Source of the DNA: Dysgonomonas mossii DSM 22836
GTDB taxonomy: Bacteria; Bacteroidota; Bacteroidia; Bacteroidales; Dysgonomonadaceae
Direction: 5' to 3'
NCBI RefSeq assembly: GCF_000213575.1
Contig: NZ_GL892007.1
Span: 62,001 to 126,000, forward strand
Length of the DNA stretch: 64,000 bases
Shown here one piece after another: positions 9,359 through 18,973 of the stretch (positions within the stretch are counted from its first letter, which is position 1; each line of letters begins with the position of its first letter). The position numbers were made by a program, and so were the translations under genes. The notes beneath the pieces were generated by a model. That model searched no databases, was not told where the DNA came from, and saw only the letters and a program-made list of their open reading frames with translations.

Positions 9359-10479
9359 GATTCTAAATCTTTATAAATCCGGAGATGTTCACGAATAACA
9401 AAATCTATAGAAAAGTTTTTCTCTGCTAAAATTCTCCCATTGAGACCCATCCTTATTCTCTTTTCAGGATCATTAATGAGATCTTCCATTTTTTCAGATA
9501 GAGTATCAATATTTTTTGCCGGAACTAAGTATCCATTATATCCTTCAATAACACATTCTCGACAACCTTCTACATTTGTTGTTACAATTGGTCGCCCAAC
9601 AGCGCAAGCTTCGATTAAAGACTTAGGTAGGCCTTCTCTATAAGACGGTAGTACTACAATGTCTGAATTTTTTATAACTGAAAATATATCTTTTTTAAAT
9701 CCAATCCATTTCAAAAATGGAATATCAATTTCTCTTTTAATATCTTCTTCCTTAATACCCGATAAGTTTATAGTATCACAGTCTCCAACTAACACAAATT
9801 CGGCTTTATCCACAACCTTATCCTTAATCTTTTTGGCAGCTTGAATGAATTCGATAATTCCTTTATCATATAACATTCTTGCCGGAAGAATTACTTGTAC
9901 TTTTTCTTTCACTATGGGTTTTTCATAAGTAAATTTATTTAAATCAACACCAGAGCCTTTTATTAAGTGAATTTGATTTTCTGATACAAAATTAAATTTC
10001 ATAAACTGATTTGTATCATCGGGATTTTGAAATATAAAATGAAATTTTTTGCTTTTAAAAGCCATATTCATCATCGTTCTAATAATTCTCTGTTTGATAC
10101 CCGTTCTCTCATCCGTAAAATTATAACCGAACCCACTTATTGCATTTACTACTCTTTTTATTCCAGATAACTTTGCAGCCAAACATCCCAACAAACTAGC
10201 TTTAAGAGTAACGTGATGAATAATATCAGGCTTTTCTGACTTGTATATTTTATATAAGATCTTTATACATCTAAATTCATGTAAAGGATTTGCTCCGGAG
10301 CGCTCAAACTCAACATTTATAAACCTTAGTCCTAGGGCCTCTATCTCTTCTCTCTTTCCTGTATCTTTAGAAACAATAGTTACTCTATAGTCTTTTTCTT
10401 TTGCAGCTAAGGCTATGGGTAGTCGATGAGACAAGAAGAACCAATCAACGTTTACGACTATAAAAAGAGCTTTATTCAT
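9355..10479 (-). CDS. Glycosyltransferase family 4
   Basis: This 374-aa GT-B fold enzyme is of the WbpU/PglA kind. It opens with NVDWFFLSHRLPIA, has VVNAISGFGYNF near residue 110, and carries the nucleotide-sugar binding region PSYREGLPKSLIEACAVGRP near residue 280, with the E-x7-E style motif of retaining GT4 enzymes. Its start overlaps the next gene's context tightly: its stop overlaps the ATG of the WbpV-like gene by 4 bases. It probably adds the second or a later sugar to the lipid-linked repeat unit in the cytoplasm. Related enzymes in other loci use UDP-GalNAc or UDP-FucNAc; the donor here is not determinable. Confidence 0.88.
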   Translation of the reverse strand: MNKALFIVVNVDWFFLSHRLPIALAAKEKDYRVTIVSKDTGKREEIEALGLRFINVEFERSGANPLHEFRCIKILYKIYKSEKPDIIHHVTLKASLLGCLAAKLSGIKRVVNAISGFGYNFTDERTGIKQRIIRTMMNMAFKSKKFHFIFQNPDDTNQFMKFNFVSENQIHLIKGSGVDLNKFTYEKPIVKEKVQVILPARMLYDKGIIEFIQAAKKIKDKVVDKAEFVLVGDCDTINLSGIKEEDIKREIDIPFLKWIGFKKDIFSVIKNSDIVVLPSYREGLPKSLIEACAVGRPIVTTNVEGCRECVIEGYNGYLVPAKNIDTLSEKMEDLINDPEKRIRMGLNGRILAEKNFSIDFVIREHLRIYKDLES

Positions 10480-10643
10480 AAACTAAGCTATTAAATAAAT
10501 TGTTCAAACTTCAATTAGAAACTTTATAATCTAATAAATTTTCATTCTACACAAAACAACTTTATTGATATTATTTTACAGTATAAATCAGAAATAATTA
10601 ATTGGATTGTAGCTTAATTATTTATTTCGTTAAACAAAAGAAT
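10480..10643. other. 164-bp AT-rich gap inside the polysaccharide operon
   Basis: This is the longest gap inside the minus-strand polysaccharide operon; most other junctions overlap or are under 35 bases. I see no ORF with a start signal, no strong hairpin and no good -7 box on the minus strand. It could hold an internal promoter or be the scar of a past gene exchange, since it separates the FucNAc gene block from the downstream glycosyltransferase/QuiNAc block. Confidence 0.4.
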
Positions 10644-11777
10644 TTACTCACTCCAAACAACACGTTTAATATAATCGGTATACGACAAAATTATACGAAC
10701 CACTTTGTCACTAACGTTAGGCATACTGTAATCAGATACAGGACGGAAATTGCGTATTTCACCAACATTCTGGGACTCCAACTGAATCAACCCCTGATAT
10801 ACACGTTCCGGATTCAATCCAACCATCATTACCGATGCTTCCTCCATTGCTTCTGGCCGCTCATGAGCTTCCCGAATATTCAGAGCTTTAAAATTTAGTA
10901 TTGAAGATTCCTCACTGATAGTACCACTATCGGAAAGAACGGCATACGAATTAATTTGTAAAGCTAAATAATCACTCAAGCCCATAGGTTTCATCAATTT
11001 TACATTTTGATGAAATTCTATTCCATGCTTTTCTATCATCTTACGTGTACGGGGATGAGTTGAAACAACAATAGGCATATTGTATTTTTCGGCTATAGAG
11101 TTAAGGATTTCCACCAAATTGAAGAACTTCTCTTCAGATGCAATATTCTCTTCCCTATGAGCTGATACAACAAAATAATTATTCTTTTTTAGATCTAACT
11201 TTTCTAATATCTGAGACTTTTCAACCTTGGGCATATAGTCATTCAATACTTCAAACATCGGACTACCGGTCTTAATTATCCGGTCAGGACGTAACCCCTC
11301 AGCAAGTAAATACTCCCTTGCAATATCACTATATGTCAAATTAATATCAGCTGTATGATCAACAATTTTTCGGTTTGTTTCTTCCGGAACACGTTGATCA
11401 AAACAACGATTACCGGCTTCCATATGAAAGATCGGTATACGTCGTTTTTTTGCAGCAATCGCGCATAGGCAAGAGTTTGTATCACCTAGCACAAGAAATG
11501 CATCTGGCTTTACTTCTTCTAATACAGAATCAATATTTATAAGTATCAAACCAGCTGTTTCCGTAGCATTTTTACCTGCCGCATTGAGAAAATAATCTGG
11601 TTTACGAAGTTCTAAATCTTCAAAAAAGACTTCATTTAGCTCATAGTCGTAATTCTGACCTGTATGCACTAATATATGATCGATTGCATTTGACTGATCT
11701 AGTTTTTTCAAGACACAAGCAAGGCGAATAATTTCAGGTCGAGTTCCTACGACAGTCATCACTCTTAATTTTTTCAT
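10644..11777 (-). CDS. wbjD: Non-hydrolysing UDP-N-acetyl sugar 2-epimerase (WbjD/CapG-like)
   Basis: This belongs to the WecB-type C2 epimerase family, with VVGTRPEIIRLACV at the start, GDTNSCLCAIAAKK near residue 95, HMEAGNRCFDQRVPEETNR near residue 120 and SDSGTISEESSI near residue 280. In the UDP-L-FucNAc pathway this enzyme carries out the final C2 epimerisation from UDP-N-acetyl-L-pneumosamine. It lies immediately after the WbjC- and WbjB-like genes, exactly the gene order of the FucNAc block in Pseudomonas O11 and Staphylococcus type 5 capsules. An in-frame ATG exists four codons upstream (11789), but homologues start at the MKKL-type position, so I chose 11777. Confidence 0.9.
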   Translation of the reverse strand: MKKLRVMTVVGTRPEIIRLACVLKKLDQSNAIDHILVHTGQNYDYELNEVFFEDLELRKPDYFLNAAGKNATETAGLILINIDSVLEEVKPDAFLVLGDTNSCLCAIAAKKRRIPIFHMEAGNRCFDQRVPEETNRKIVDHTADINLTYSDIAREYLLAEGLRPDRIIKTGSPMFEVLNDYMPKVEKSQILEKLDLKKNNYFVVSAHREENIASEEKFFNLVEILNSIAEKYNMPIVVSTHPRTRKMIEKHGIEFHQNVKLMKPMGLSDYLALQINSYAVLSDSGTISEESSILNFKALNIREAHERPEAMEEASVMMVGLNPERVYQGLIQLESQNVGEIRNFRPVSDYSMPNVSDKVVRIILSYTDYIKRVVWSE

Positions 11778-11806
11778 AATCACATTCATTTAAATTAAAA
11801 ATTAAA

Positions 11807-12925
11807 CTAAACTCTCAAGAAAAAAGTATCCGGATGTTCGCTATCAAAAATTTCATTCACCCACATCACTGTAACCATGTCCGATTCTCCCAAATTTTCA
11901 ATATTATGTGTATATCCGACCGGAATATCCAATACCTCTAATTTGTCACCTGACACAAAATATTCTATCACTTCATCAGAGTCTATCTTACGAAAACGTA
12001 TAACTCCCCTCCCACTTACAACCAAAAACTTTTCATTTTTAGTATGATGCCAATGATTTCCTTTTACAATACCCGGCTTGGATATATTTATAGAGACTTG
12101 TCCTCTGTCATTCGATTTCAAGAACTCAGTAAAAGACCCTCTATCATCAATATTCATTTTCAATGGGTAGCTAAATTTGTCTTTTGGGAGATAGCTTAAA
12201 TATGTAGAATACAACTTTTTCTCAAACGGATTATTTAGATTAGGAACGTGTAAAGTCTGACGACTCTCCTTAAATTGATAAAGTAAATCTACAATTTCGC
12301 CTAATTTTATAGAATGAACAATATCTACTTGTTCTATTTTTTCAACTATATTTTTCTTCTTGTCACTATCACTCAATTTATCTATAAATGATTTAATAAC
12401 ATCATCAATATAAACCAAAGACATTTCTACATTTGGGTCATTTACTTGAACCGGCAAGTCATTGGCAATGTTATTGCAAAAGGTAGCTACAGCACTATTA
12501 TAATTTGGTCTGCACCACTTACCGAAAACATTGGGTAGACGATATACATAAACAGGGACTTGATTTTGCAAACTGTAATTAAAAATCAAATCTTCACCGG
12601 CTTTTTTACTCTTTCCATAAGGATTGTCTAATAGTGCCTGTATAGAAGATGTAATCAGAATAGGAGCTTTGTTATTATTCTTTTTCAAAGAATCGAGCAA
12701 TAGTGATGTAAAGCCGAAATTTCCAGCCATAAATTCTTCAGAATTTTCAGGTCTATTCACTCCTGCCAGATGAAACACAAACTCGGTCTCTCTTGCATAT
12801 TTATCCAAAAGACTTTGATCTGTATCAATATCGAATTCAAATATTTCTGTGTAGTTTCTGTTGCGAAGTTCGGATACAAGGTTCTTACCAACAAAACCTC
12901 TCGATCCGGTAACTAATATCTTCAT
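11807..12925 (-). CDS. wbjC: Bifunctional 4-reductase with cupin domain for UDP-L-FucNAc (WbjC/CapF-like)
   Basis: This 372-aa protein has two parts. Residues 1-245 are an SDR domain (TGSRGFVGKNL near residue 6, NPYGKSKKAGEDL near residue 101). Residues about 250-372 are a cupin with GNHWHHTKNEKFLVVSG, whose His residues bind a metal. This two-domain layout is diagnostic of CapF/WbjC, in which the cupin epimerises C3 and the SDR reduces C4 on the way to UDP-N-acetyl-L-pneumosamine. Its start overlaps the stop of the WbjB-like gene by 4 bases, implying translational coupling. Confidence 0.93.
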   Translation of the reverse strand: MKILVTGSRGFVGKNLVSELRNRNYTEIFEFDIDTDQSLLDKYARETEFVFHLAGVNRPENSEEFMAGNFGFTSLLLDSLKKNNNKAPILITSSIQALLDNPYGKSKKAGEDLIFNYSLQNQVPVYVYRLPNVFGKWCRPNYNSAVATFCNNIANDLPVQVNDPNVEMSLVYIDDVIKSFIDKLSDSDKKKNIVEKIEQVDIVHSIKLGEIVDLLYQFKESRQTLHVPNLNNPFEKKLYSTYLSYLPKDKFSYPLKMNIDDRGSFTEFLKSNDRGQVSINISKPGIVKGNHWHHTKNEKFLVVSGRGVIRFRKIDSDEVIEYFVSGDKLEVLDIPVGYTHNIENLGESDMVTVMWVNEIFDSEHPDTFFLRV

Positions 12926-13938
12926 TTTTTTGTAATTTCATTAATTATATCCAACTTCTGTAAAAGCTTTTTCATTCCTTCGATGTCTAGTCTATCCGTA
13001 TTGTGGGAATGATAATCTTCGATAGATGATATTTTCTGTTGTCCTTCCACAAAATACTTATCATAATTCAAATCTCTGTTATCGGCAGGAATTCTAAAAT
13101 AATTTCCCATATCTTCAGATTTGGCCATCTCTTCTCGCGTAACCAACGTCTCATAAAGCTTCTCGCCATGACGCGTTCCTATAACTTTTATTTTAGAGTT
13201 CGATCCGGCTAATTCAATAATAGCTTGGGCTAATATACCAATTGTGGCAGCAGGAGCTTTTTGAACAAACAAATCTCCGTTTTGACCATGCTCGAATGCA
13301 TAAAGAACCAGGTCTACAGCATCATCTAAAGTCATCATAAAACGGGTCATATTAGGGTCAGTCAACGTTAAATCATTACCCTCCTTAATCTGCTCAATAA
13401 ACAAAGGAATAACAGACCCTCTACTAGCCATTACGTTTCCATAACGGGTGCACGAAATTATAGTATTTGTTCCTTCCAGTGTACGCGCTTTTGCTATAGC
13501 AACTTTTTCCATCATTGCTTTACTTATTCCCATAGCATTGATCGGATAGGCTGCTTTATCAGTAGATAAAACCACTACATTTTTTACGCCAAACTCAACT
13601 GCCGAATCCAGTACATTTTGTGTACCTAGTACATTTGTATTTACAGCTTCAATTGGAAAAAATTCGCATGAAGGAACCTGTTTTAATGCAGCTGCATGAA
13701 ATATATAATCCACCCCACGCATAGCGTTATCTACACTACGTTTGTCTCGAACACTACCTATATAAAATTTAACTTTCGAATTACGTAACGCATGACGCAT
13801 ATCGTCCTGTTTCTTTTCATCACGAGAGAAAATGCGAATCTCTTTTATATCTGAATCTAGAAATCTTTTTAATACAGCATTTCCAAAGGATCCAGTACCT
13901 CCTGTTATAAGGAGTGTTTTATCTCTAAACAATGACAT
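12922..13938 (-). CDS. wbjB: UDP-GlcNAc 4,6-dehydratase/5-epimerase (WbjB/CapE-like)
   Basis: This soluble 338-aa SDR catalyses the first step of UDP-L-FucNAc synthesis, removing water across C4/C6 and inverting C5 of UDP-GlcNAc. The cofactor motif TGGTGSFGNAV is at residues 12-22, and LSTDKAAYPINAMGISKAM near residue 125 holds the Lys and the Met-variant active-site region of the FlaA1/CapE subgroup. GTRHGEKLYETL near residue 238 is typical of this family. It is upstream of, and overlaps, the wbjC-like gene. Together with wbjC and wbjD it makes a complete three-gene pathway. Confidence 0.93.
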   Translation of the reverse strand: MSLFRDKTLLITGGTGSFGNAVLKRFLDSDIKEIRIFSRDEKKQDDMRHALRNSKVKFYIGSVRDKRSVDNAMRGVDYIFHAAALKQVPSCEFFPIEAVNTNVLGTQNVLDSAVEFGVKNVVVLSTDKAAYPINAMGISKAMMEKVAIAKARTLEGTNTIISCTRYGNVMASRGSVIPLFIEQIKEGNDLTLTDPNMTRFMMTLDDAVDLVLYAFEHGQNGDLFVQKAPAATIGILAQAIIELAGSNSKIKVIGTRHGEKLYETLVTREEMAKSEDMGNYFRIPADNRDLNYDKYFVEGQQKISSIEDYHSHNTDRLDIEGMKKLLQKLDIINEITKK

Positions 13939-13944
13939 AATATT

Positions 13945-15141
13945 TTATTTTATTAATTTTAGCATATTTACAATTTTAGAGCACTGTTTTTCAGGACTTT
14001 TTTGCCTTATAATAAAATCCCGAGCTGTTCTCCCTTTCTCTTCCAACACATGTTTATCCGTATAGCAAATCGTTTTAATTGCTTCCGAAAGTGTTGCTAC
14101 TGAATCATCTTCTAATGAGTAACAATAGTTGTAATACTCATCAGGAATACCCGGTAACTTATATAACAAAGTAGGAACACCCGAAGCCATATACTCCATC
14201 GTTTTAGATGGAAATGAATATTTTGTATATTCACCTTCGGCATTACGGGGATTCACTAATAAGGTGACTTTTTTCTGTAACTCTAAAACTTCTTTTCTTT
14301 TAAGTACACCTTTATACACTATACGAGGATTGTCTGCACTTGCCTCAATAATGTCTGCTTCACTATCTCCTCGCCCACAGATATATAAATATATATTCTC
14401 TTCTTTCAATAGTTTGAAAGCTTCTATTAAGTTCATTATGCCATATCTTTTTGCTAACGATCCTGTATATAAAACGATTTTATCATTTAGCTTCTCATGA
14501 ACCTCAAAATCATCGTCATATGCATTAAATATACCCTCAACAACTGTATATGGCAAAGTGCCTATAGGTAACCTATCTTTCATATGTTCGCTCAACAAAA
14601 CATAAGAATCTATATATTTATAAATTGACTCAAATTTTCGAATAGTTCTATCATGATGAATTTTATATAAAAATCCCTTAGGCACAATCATGCCGTCAAT
14701 AAGATCTGGAACGATTTGACATATATGAAGATCTGGATATTGCGGTTTTATTTCTGAAAGAACTTCCAAGAATGGATCATTCAATGAATAAATAAACACT
14801 ATTTTTTTACCTGTCGCTAATTTCACCCATTCTAAAACAGCTTTCCTAACTGCTTTTTTGATGAAAAAATGTTTGAAATATAATATATTGCAATAACCTA
14901 CACTTTTCCCTTGATCTAAAGAACTGGATTTCACAAACATTTTTTTGTATCGAATGGGATATGCACCTACAAACGGCATATTTATGATATACATATCTGG
15001 ATAAAATACGCTTAACCCTTTAATAAAAGATTTTTGCAATGCATCTGCCGCATTTTGGATATTACCCTTACTATTAAGAATGATATCATCTAATAATTTA
15101 TCGGGAAACATCCCGCCTAGAAATAAAGTTTGCTCTTTCAT
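13945..15141 (-). CDS. Glycosyltransferase (GT4/GT1-like, GT-B fold)
   Basis: This is a protein of about 398 aa with a GT-B style C-terminal half. IVLYTGSLAKRYGIMNLIEAF near residue 220 opens the second Rossmann domain, and FPSKTMEYMASGVPTLLYKLPG near residue 320 is the nucleotide-sugar donor region. The open frame can be extended to a TTG at 15162 that overlaps the stop of the polymerase gene, but the first ATG at 15141 is the more normal start and leaves a 17-base gap. It is placed between the Wzy candidate and the FucNAc genes, so it may be the FucNAc transferase (inference only). Confidence 0.85.
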   Translation of the reverse strand: MKEQTLFLGGMFPDKLLDDIILNSKGNIQNAADALQKSFIKGLSVFYPDMYIINMPFVGAYPIRYKKMFVKSSSLDQGKSVGYCNILYFKHFFIKKAVRKAVLEWVKLATGKKIVFIYSLNDPFLEVLSEIKPQYPDLHICQIVPDLIDGMIVPKGFLYKIHHDRTIRKFESIYKYIDSYVLLSEHMKDRLPIGTLPYTVVEGIFNAYDDDFEVHEKLNDKIVLYTGSLAKRYGIMNLIEAFKLLKEENIYLYICGRGDSEADIIEASADNPRIVYKGVLKRKEVLELQKKVTLLVNPRNAEGEYTKYSFPSKTMEYMASGVPTLLYKLPGIPDEYYNYCYSLEDDSVATLSEAIKTICYTDKHVLEEKGRTARDFIIRQKSPEKQCSKIVNMLKLIK

Positions 15142-15158
15142 AAATATTTCTGTTCTAT

Positions 15159-16331
15159 TCAATTATGAACTCTTATATTTAATTTTAGATGTCTAATAAT
15201 ATATCCATAATTAAGCCCTAGAGCCAAATAAAGAATACAGTTATAGTAAGAATATATAATACAATTAAATAATAAGAGAACAATTAGGGATATGTAAGCA
15301 ATAACATAAGAAGCATAGTTTTCAAGAAAAAGAGAACGATATTTATACCATTTAAAACAGTTTTTACCTAATAAAATAAGAGTAATAAAATAAGGAATAA
15401 CTCCTAAAATTCCAAAATCATAGTATAATTCAATAATATCATTATGAGCAGGCATACCAAAATCTGCGCTAAAAGCATTAAAACCATGCCCATAAAGAAA
15501 TGAAAAATTATTTTCATCGATAAATTTATTGTATACAAAGTTATATATATCGTTGCGTCCACTGCTTCCGGCATCACTAAATCGAGCTGAGACTAACTTT
15601 AATATATCAACATCAGCAGCATTTATATAGATAAAACAAATACCACAAAAAGCAGCTAACAATATTAGTACGTAAAATATGTTCTTACGTGATATATATA
15701 TATATACATATATGACAGAAGAGAATAACATAGATAGGATAGCTGACCTTTTAAGAGATAATAGAGCACATAGACAAATGAGACTAAATAGAAAATATAT
15801 AAGTTTTTTATTTCCCAATAAGAGAGTAAATGGAAGGAGGACAATTAAAGAGAAAATACCATCATTCGATATAAAAAAGATTTCACTTTTGTTATAAAAA
15901 TATGTTTTTATATACATATATAATAATAGAGGTAAAACAACTATTAATAGAATCTTTATTTTCTTTTTAATTTCATAATCATAATATCCTAAACAAAATC
16001 CATAACGAAACATAAATATAAAAGTAGAGCAATAAATAATTTGCTTAACAATATCTTGTAACGAAGACGCAAAGAATACAATAATTGGAATAATCAATAT
16101 TACATAAATGCACAAATATATGAATGGATAAATTCGTTCATTTATATTCCGCGTTACTGCTCCCATAATGGAGATCCCAAATAGTGCAGACAAATATATT
16201 CCGTAATCATAACTATAGATTTCTTTTAAACTTAACAATCCAAAGAGATTATCTATCGTAATATAAGATAAAACAGCTATAAATATAGACAGTAACGAAA
16301 AAATAATATTATTATACCAAAAGTCTTTCAT
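15159..16331 (-). CDS. wzy: O-antigen/capsule polymerase candidate (Wzy)
   Basis: This 390-aa protein has about 11-12 hydrophobic segments and a longer hydrophilic loop (about residues 230-290) containing SSGRNDIYNFVYNKF and LYGHGFNAFSADFGMPAHND. A periplasmic loop of this kind, with R and H residues, is the hallmark of Wzy polymerases and the related Wzy_C/O-antigen ligase family. Sequence conservation in Wzy is always low, so the call rests on topology and on the position directly beside wzx. An O-antigen ligase is the main alternative. The codon use is very AT-rich, as is usual for wzy genes. Confidence 0.82.
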   Translation of the reverse strand: MKDFWYNNIIFSLLSIFIAVLSYITIDNLFGLLSLKEIYSYDYGIYLSALFGISIMGAVTRNINERIYPFIYLCIYVILIIPIIVFFASSLQDIVKQIIYCSTFIFMFRYGFCLGYYDYEIKKKIKILLIVVLPLLLYMYIKTYFYNKSEIFFISNDGIFSLIVLLPFTLLLGNKKLIYFLFSLICLCALLSLKRSAILSMLFSSVIYVYIYISRKNIFYVLILLAAFCGICFIYINAADVDILKLVSARFSDAGSSGRNDIYNFVYNKFIDENNFSFLYGHGFNAFSADFGMPAHNDIIELYYDFGILGVIPYFITLILLGKNCFKWYKYRSLFLENYASYVIAYISLIVLLLFNCIIYSYYNCILYLALGLNYGYIIRHLKLNIRVHN

Positions 16332-16363
16332 TCTACACTTATAAACTTATTAGAAAACAATCG

Positions 16364-17716
16364 TCATTTTAACCAAATATTGCTAGAACTAAGCCTCTCA
16401 GTTGTAATGATTTTCTTAAATTGAATAGGCTCCCATATCGAATTAATTATGGTCCATATTGCCATAACTATAACAACTCCAATTACTCCCACTAACTTCC
16501 CCAAGAATACAGCCAACGGAACATGCATAAGACTCTGAATAAGAGTCACATAAAACTGCAATCTAATCTTCCCAACTCCATTTATAAACATTCGATATGT
16601 CGAATGCCTCATATAAAATGAGAAATATATTAAAGTACATATTAATAATAAGTAATTCGGTTGAATTTTGTCATTTAACCAGATTTTGTATATTATTGGT
16701 GAAGATATAACTATAATGACACCAACTACAATCAAAGCAATCAATATCTTATTTAGCATGCGAATTGTATTCCTTATCCAAACGATATCTTTTTTAATAT
16801 AAGCTTCTGTTGATGCCGACCAAAATGGAGTTAATATAGCATTGTAGATAATAACTAGAACCCATAATAACTTGTAACTAATATTATATTCTGTTACCTC
16901 ATTTAAACCACATATATGAGAGATTATAATATTATTAGATTGATAAAGTACTAAACCTGTTAATTGTATTACAAAAAATTTCAACCCTAAATTTATTATA
17001 TCATAAGCATTTTTGAATGAAACATACTTAATTGAAGGCCTTATTTTTTTGTACGAAGTAGAGAAAAGATAAATAAAAATAAATAATACCGGAATAATAG
17101 GAGATATAGATAATCCGATCCCAATGTATAAAATTGAAGGTAATGTTATCTTGGTTATAATAAAAACAGAGATTAAAGATAATAGATTACCGATGGCTAT
17201 CGCAATATAACTGGTACCTGGTCTTTGCTCTGATATTTGAAGAATTAGTGCTATATTTGCAACAAACCGGATACAAAAACATCCGACCATAAACAAAAGA
17301 ATTACTTTTAGTTTACTCTCTAAATCTGATGGGGCACCTATTGCGCTCGAACAGTTAATATTCAGTATTAGAATTAATGAAAGAAAAAAAATTATTCCAC
17401 TAATAACTAAAAGCATGTAAAATGTAGAACTAACGTACATTTTAATATTCTCCTCATTCCCTTTTACCTTTTCTTCTGCATACCTATTTCTTAATCCATG
17501 ACCTAATCCTATATCAAAAAAAGTAAACCATGAAACAATTGTCGTTAAGATAATCCATATTCCGTATTCTTCAACTCCTAAATAGTTAAGGACAACCGAA
17601 ACCAATAAGAAGTTAACTATTATATTTATAGCCTGACAAACCAATACTATTACAGTATTCTTTCTATAAAGTACGGTACGTTTATCTCCGTTGAATAATC
17701 TCTTTAGTAGATACAT
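16364..17716 (-). CDS. wzx: Lipid-linked oligosaccharide flippase (Wzx)
   Basis: This is a 450-aa polytopic protein of the MOP/polysaccharide transporter superfamily with about 12 predicted helices. Its N-terminal region VNFLLVSVVLNYLGVEEYG, then FDIGLGHGLRNRYAEEK near residue 70, is characteristic of Wzx-type O-antigen flippases in Bacteroidota. It would move the undecaprenyl-linked repeat unit across the inner membrane for polymerisation by Wzy. It is preceded by a glycosyltransferase gene and followed by the polymerase gene at a gap of 32 bases. Confidence 0.92.
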   Translation of the reverse strand: MYLLKRLFNGDKRTVLYRKNTVIVLVCQAINIIVNFLLVSVVLNYLGVEEYGIWIILTTIVSWFTFFDIGLGHGLRNRYAEEKVKGNEENIKMYVSSTFYMLLVISGIIFFLSLILILNINCSSAIGAPSDLESKLKVILLFMVGCFCIRFVANIALILQISEQRPGTSYIAIAIGNLLSLISVFIITKITLPSILYIGIGLSISPIIPVLFIFIYLFSTSYKKIRPSIKYVSFKNAYDIINLGLKFFVIQLTGLVLYQSNNIIISHICGLNEVTEYNISYKLLWVLVIIYNAILTPFWSASTEAYIKKDIVWIRNTIRMLNKILIALIVVGVIIVISSPIIYKIWLNDKIQPNYLLLICTLIYFSFYMRHSTYRMFINGVGKIRLQFYVTLIQSLMHVPLAVFLGKLVGVIGVVIVMAIWTIINSIWEPIQFKKIITTERLSSSNIWLK

Positions 17717-17740
17717 TTCTTTTATATAAAATGCTATATC

Positions 17741-18973
17741 TTATATTTTTTTGCTTTTTGAAAATATTCCATCAATAAAATAGTTAATAGATTCTTCATG
17801 ATTTCTATAATCAAACGCCTTGGAGTTAAAAGCATTATCTTTCATGTTATTAATATGCTCTTTTGATAGAGTTAAAATATAACTCATCTTCTGTATCATC
17901 TTTTGCGTATCATCTATGTCGACAAAATAGCCATTTTCTCCTTCTAATAGATAATCCTTTATATCACTTGTGTTGGTTGTAATAACGGGAGTTCCACAGC
18001 TAATACTTTCCGAAAATTTAGTTGGGAAACCAGCTGTAGTTCCTTTATTTATATCTCTAAAAAAAATACTGAAATCAGCTTCTGCTATTTTCTTCATAGC
18101 CAGATCGTGAGAAACAGAGCCATTAAATGCTATTTTACCTTCTAGTTTATCAAGCAGTTGACGGTGGCTACTCATTACTGATAAATATTGTTCTCTAGTC
18201 AATCCATATATATTAAACTCAAAATCAGAACCTACTTCTGATAGTTCGTATAGACATTCTATTACTTTATCGAGCCTGTCTTTAAAATCTTTAGGCGATA
18301 CTTTCTTCCCATTCAAAGCGAATGGCATACCAACATATACTAATGAAGCCTTGGGTTGAGTATTATCATACCTTTCGAATCTGTTACAATCTGTCAGAGG
18401 TGGAATGATCACTGTTTTACATCCTTTCTGAGAATAATAGTTATTCAGATATTTGCTTACGCATATAACTCCGTCTACATGAGAATTTATATATGCCTTC
18501 TGATATACAGTATCTATATATTTTATAATTCTGTAAGGGATACTACCCACTGATGCCGACAACCAATCAACAGCATCGGTAAGTAATATTATATTATTTT
18601 CTTTACACCATCGTCTTAACAATGCACAAAAAAGAGAGATGGTGGGAGCACCATACATCACAACAATTTTAAGATTGTCAACTTGCTCCAAAAAACATTT
18701 AACTTTCCTAAATTGTGTTTTATAAGATAACCATCCTTTTATTCCATTGGGATAGGGAATGCTATAACCTTCAAAGTCATCATAAATGATTCGCGTCTTT
18801 TTTAGGCTGTCGGTATTCTTTGTATTTTTATCTAATCCAATAAAAGTAGTCTTATAACCAAGTAACCTAAATAAGCGCCCATTAGATACAACACGATGTG
18901 CTGCTGCATTACCATCCGGATATAAAAAATTACCTATATATACTATTTCTCCTTTTTTATCCATCTGATTCAT
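17741..18973 (-). CDS. Glycosyltransferase (GT-B fold)
   Basis: This is a 410-aa cytoplasmic glycosyltransferase. The N-terminus IVYIGNFLYPDGNAAAHRV is a GT4-like acceptor-domain start. LVYVGMPFALNGKK near residue 215 and GFPTKFSESISCGTPVITT near residue 318 mark the donor-binding domain with the E-S-x-x-x-G-T-P pattern. Its ATG overlaps the stop of the CapA-like gene by 4 bases. It is one of three glycosyltransferases inside this operon, so the repeat unit is probably about four sugars if each is used once and the initiating sugar is added by the WbpL-like protein. Confidence 0.86.
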   Translation of the reverse strand: MNQMDKKGEIVYIGNFLYPDGNAAAHRVVSNGRLFRLLGYKTTFIGLDKNTKNTDSLKKTRIIYDDFEGYSIPYPNGIKGWLSYKTQFRKVKCFLEQVDNLKIVVMYGAPTISLFCALLRRWCKENNIILLTDAVDWLSASVGSIPYRIIKYIDTVYQKAYINSHVDGVICVSKYLNNYYSQKGCKTVIIPPLTDCNRFERYDNTQPKASLVYVGMPFALNGKKVSPKDFKDRLDKVIECLYELSEVGSDFEFNIYGLTREQYLSVMSSHRQLLDKLEGKIAFNGSVSHDLAMKKIAEADFSIFFRDINKGTTAGFPTKFSESISCGTPVITTNTSDIKDYLLEGENGYFVDIDDTQKMIQKMSYILTLSKEHINNMKDNAFNSKAFDYRNHEESINYFIDGIFSKSKKI

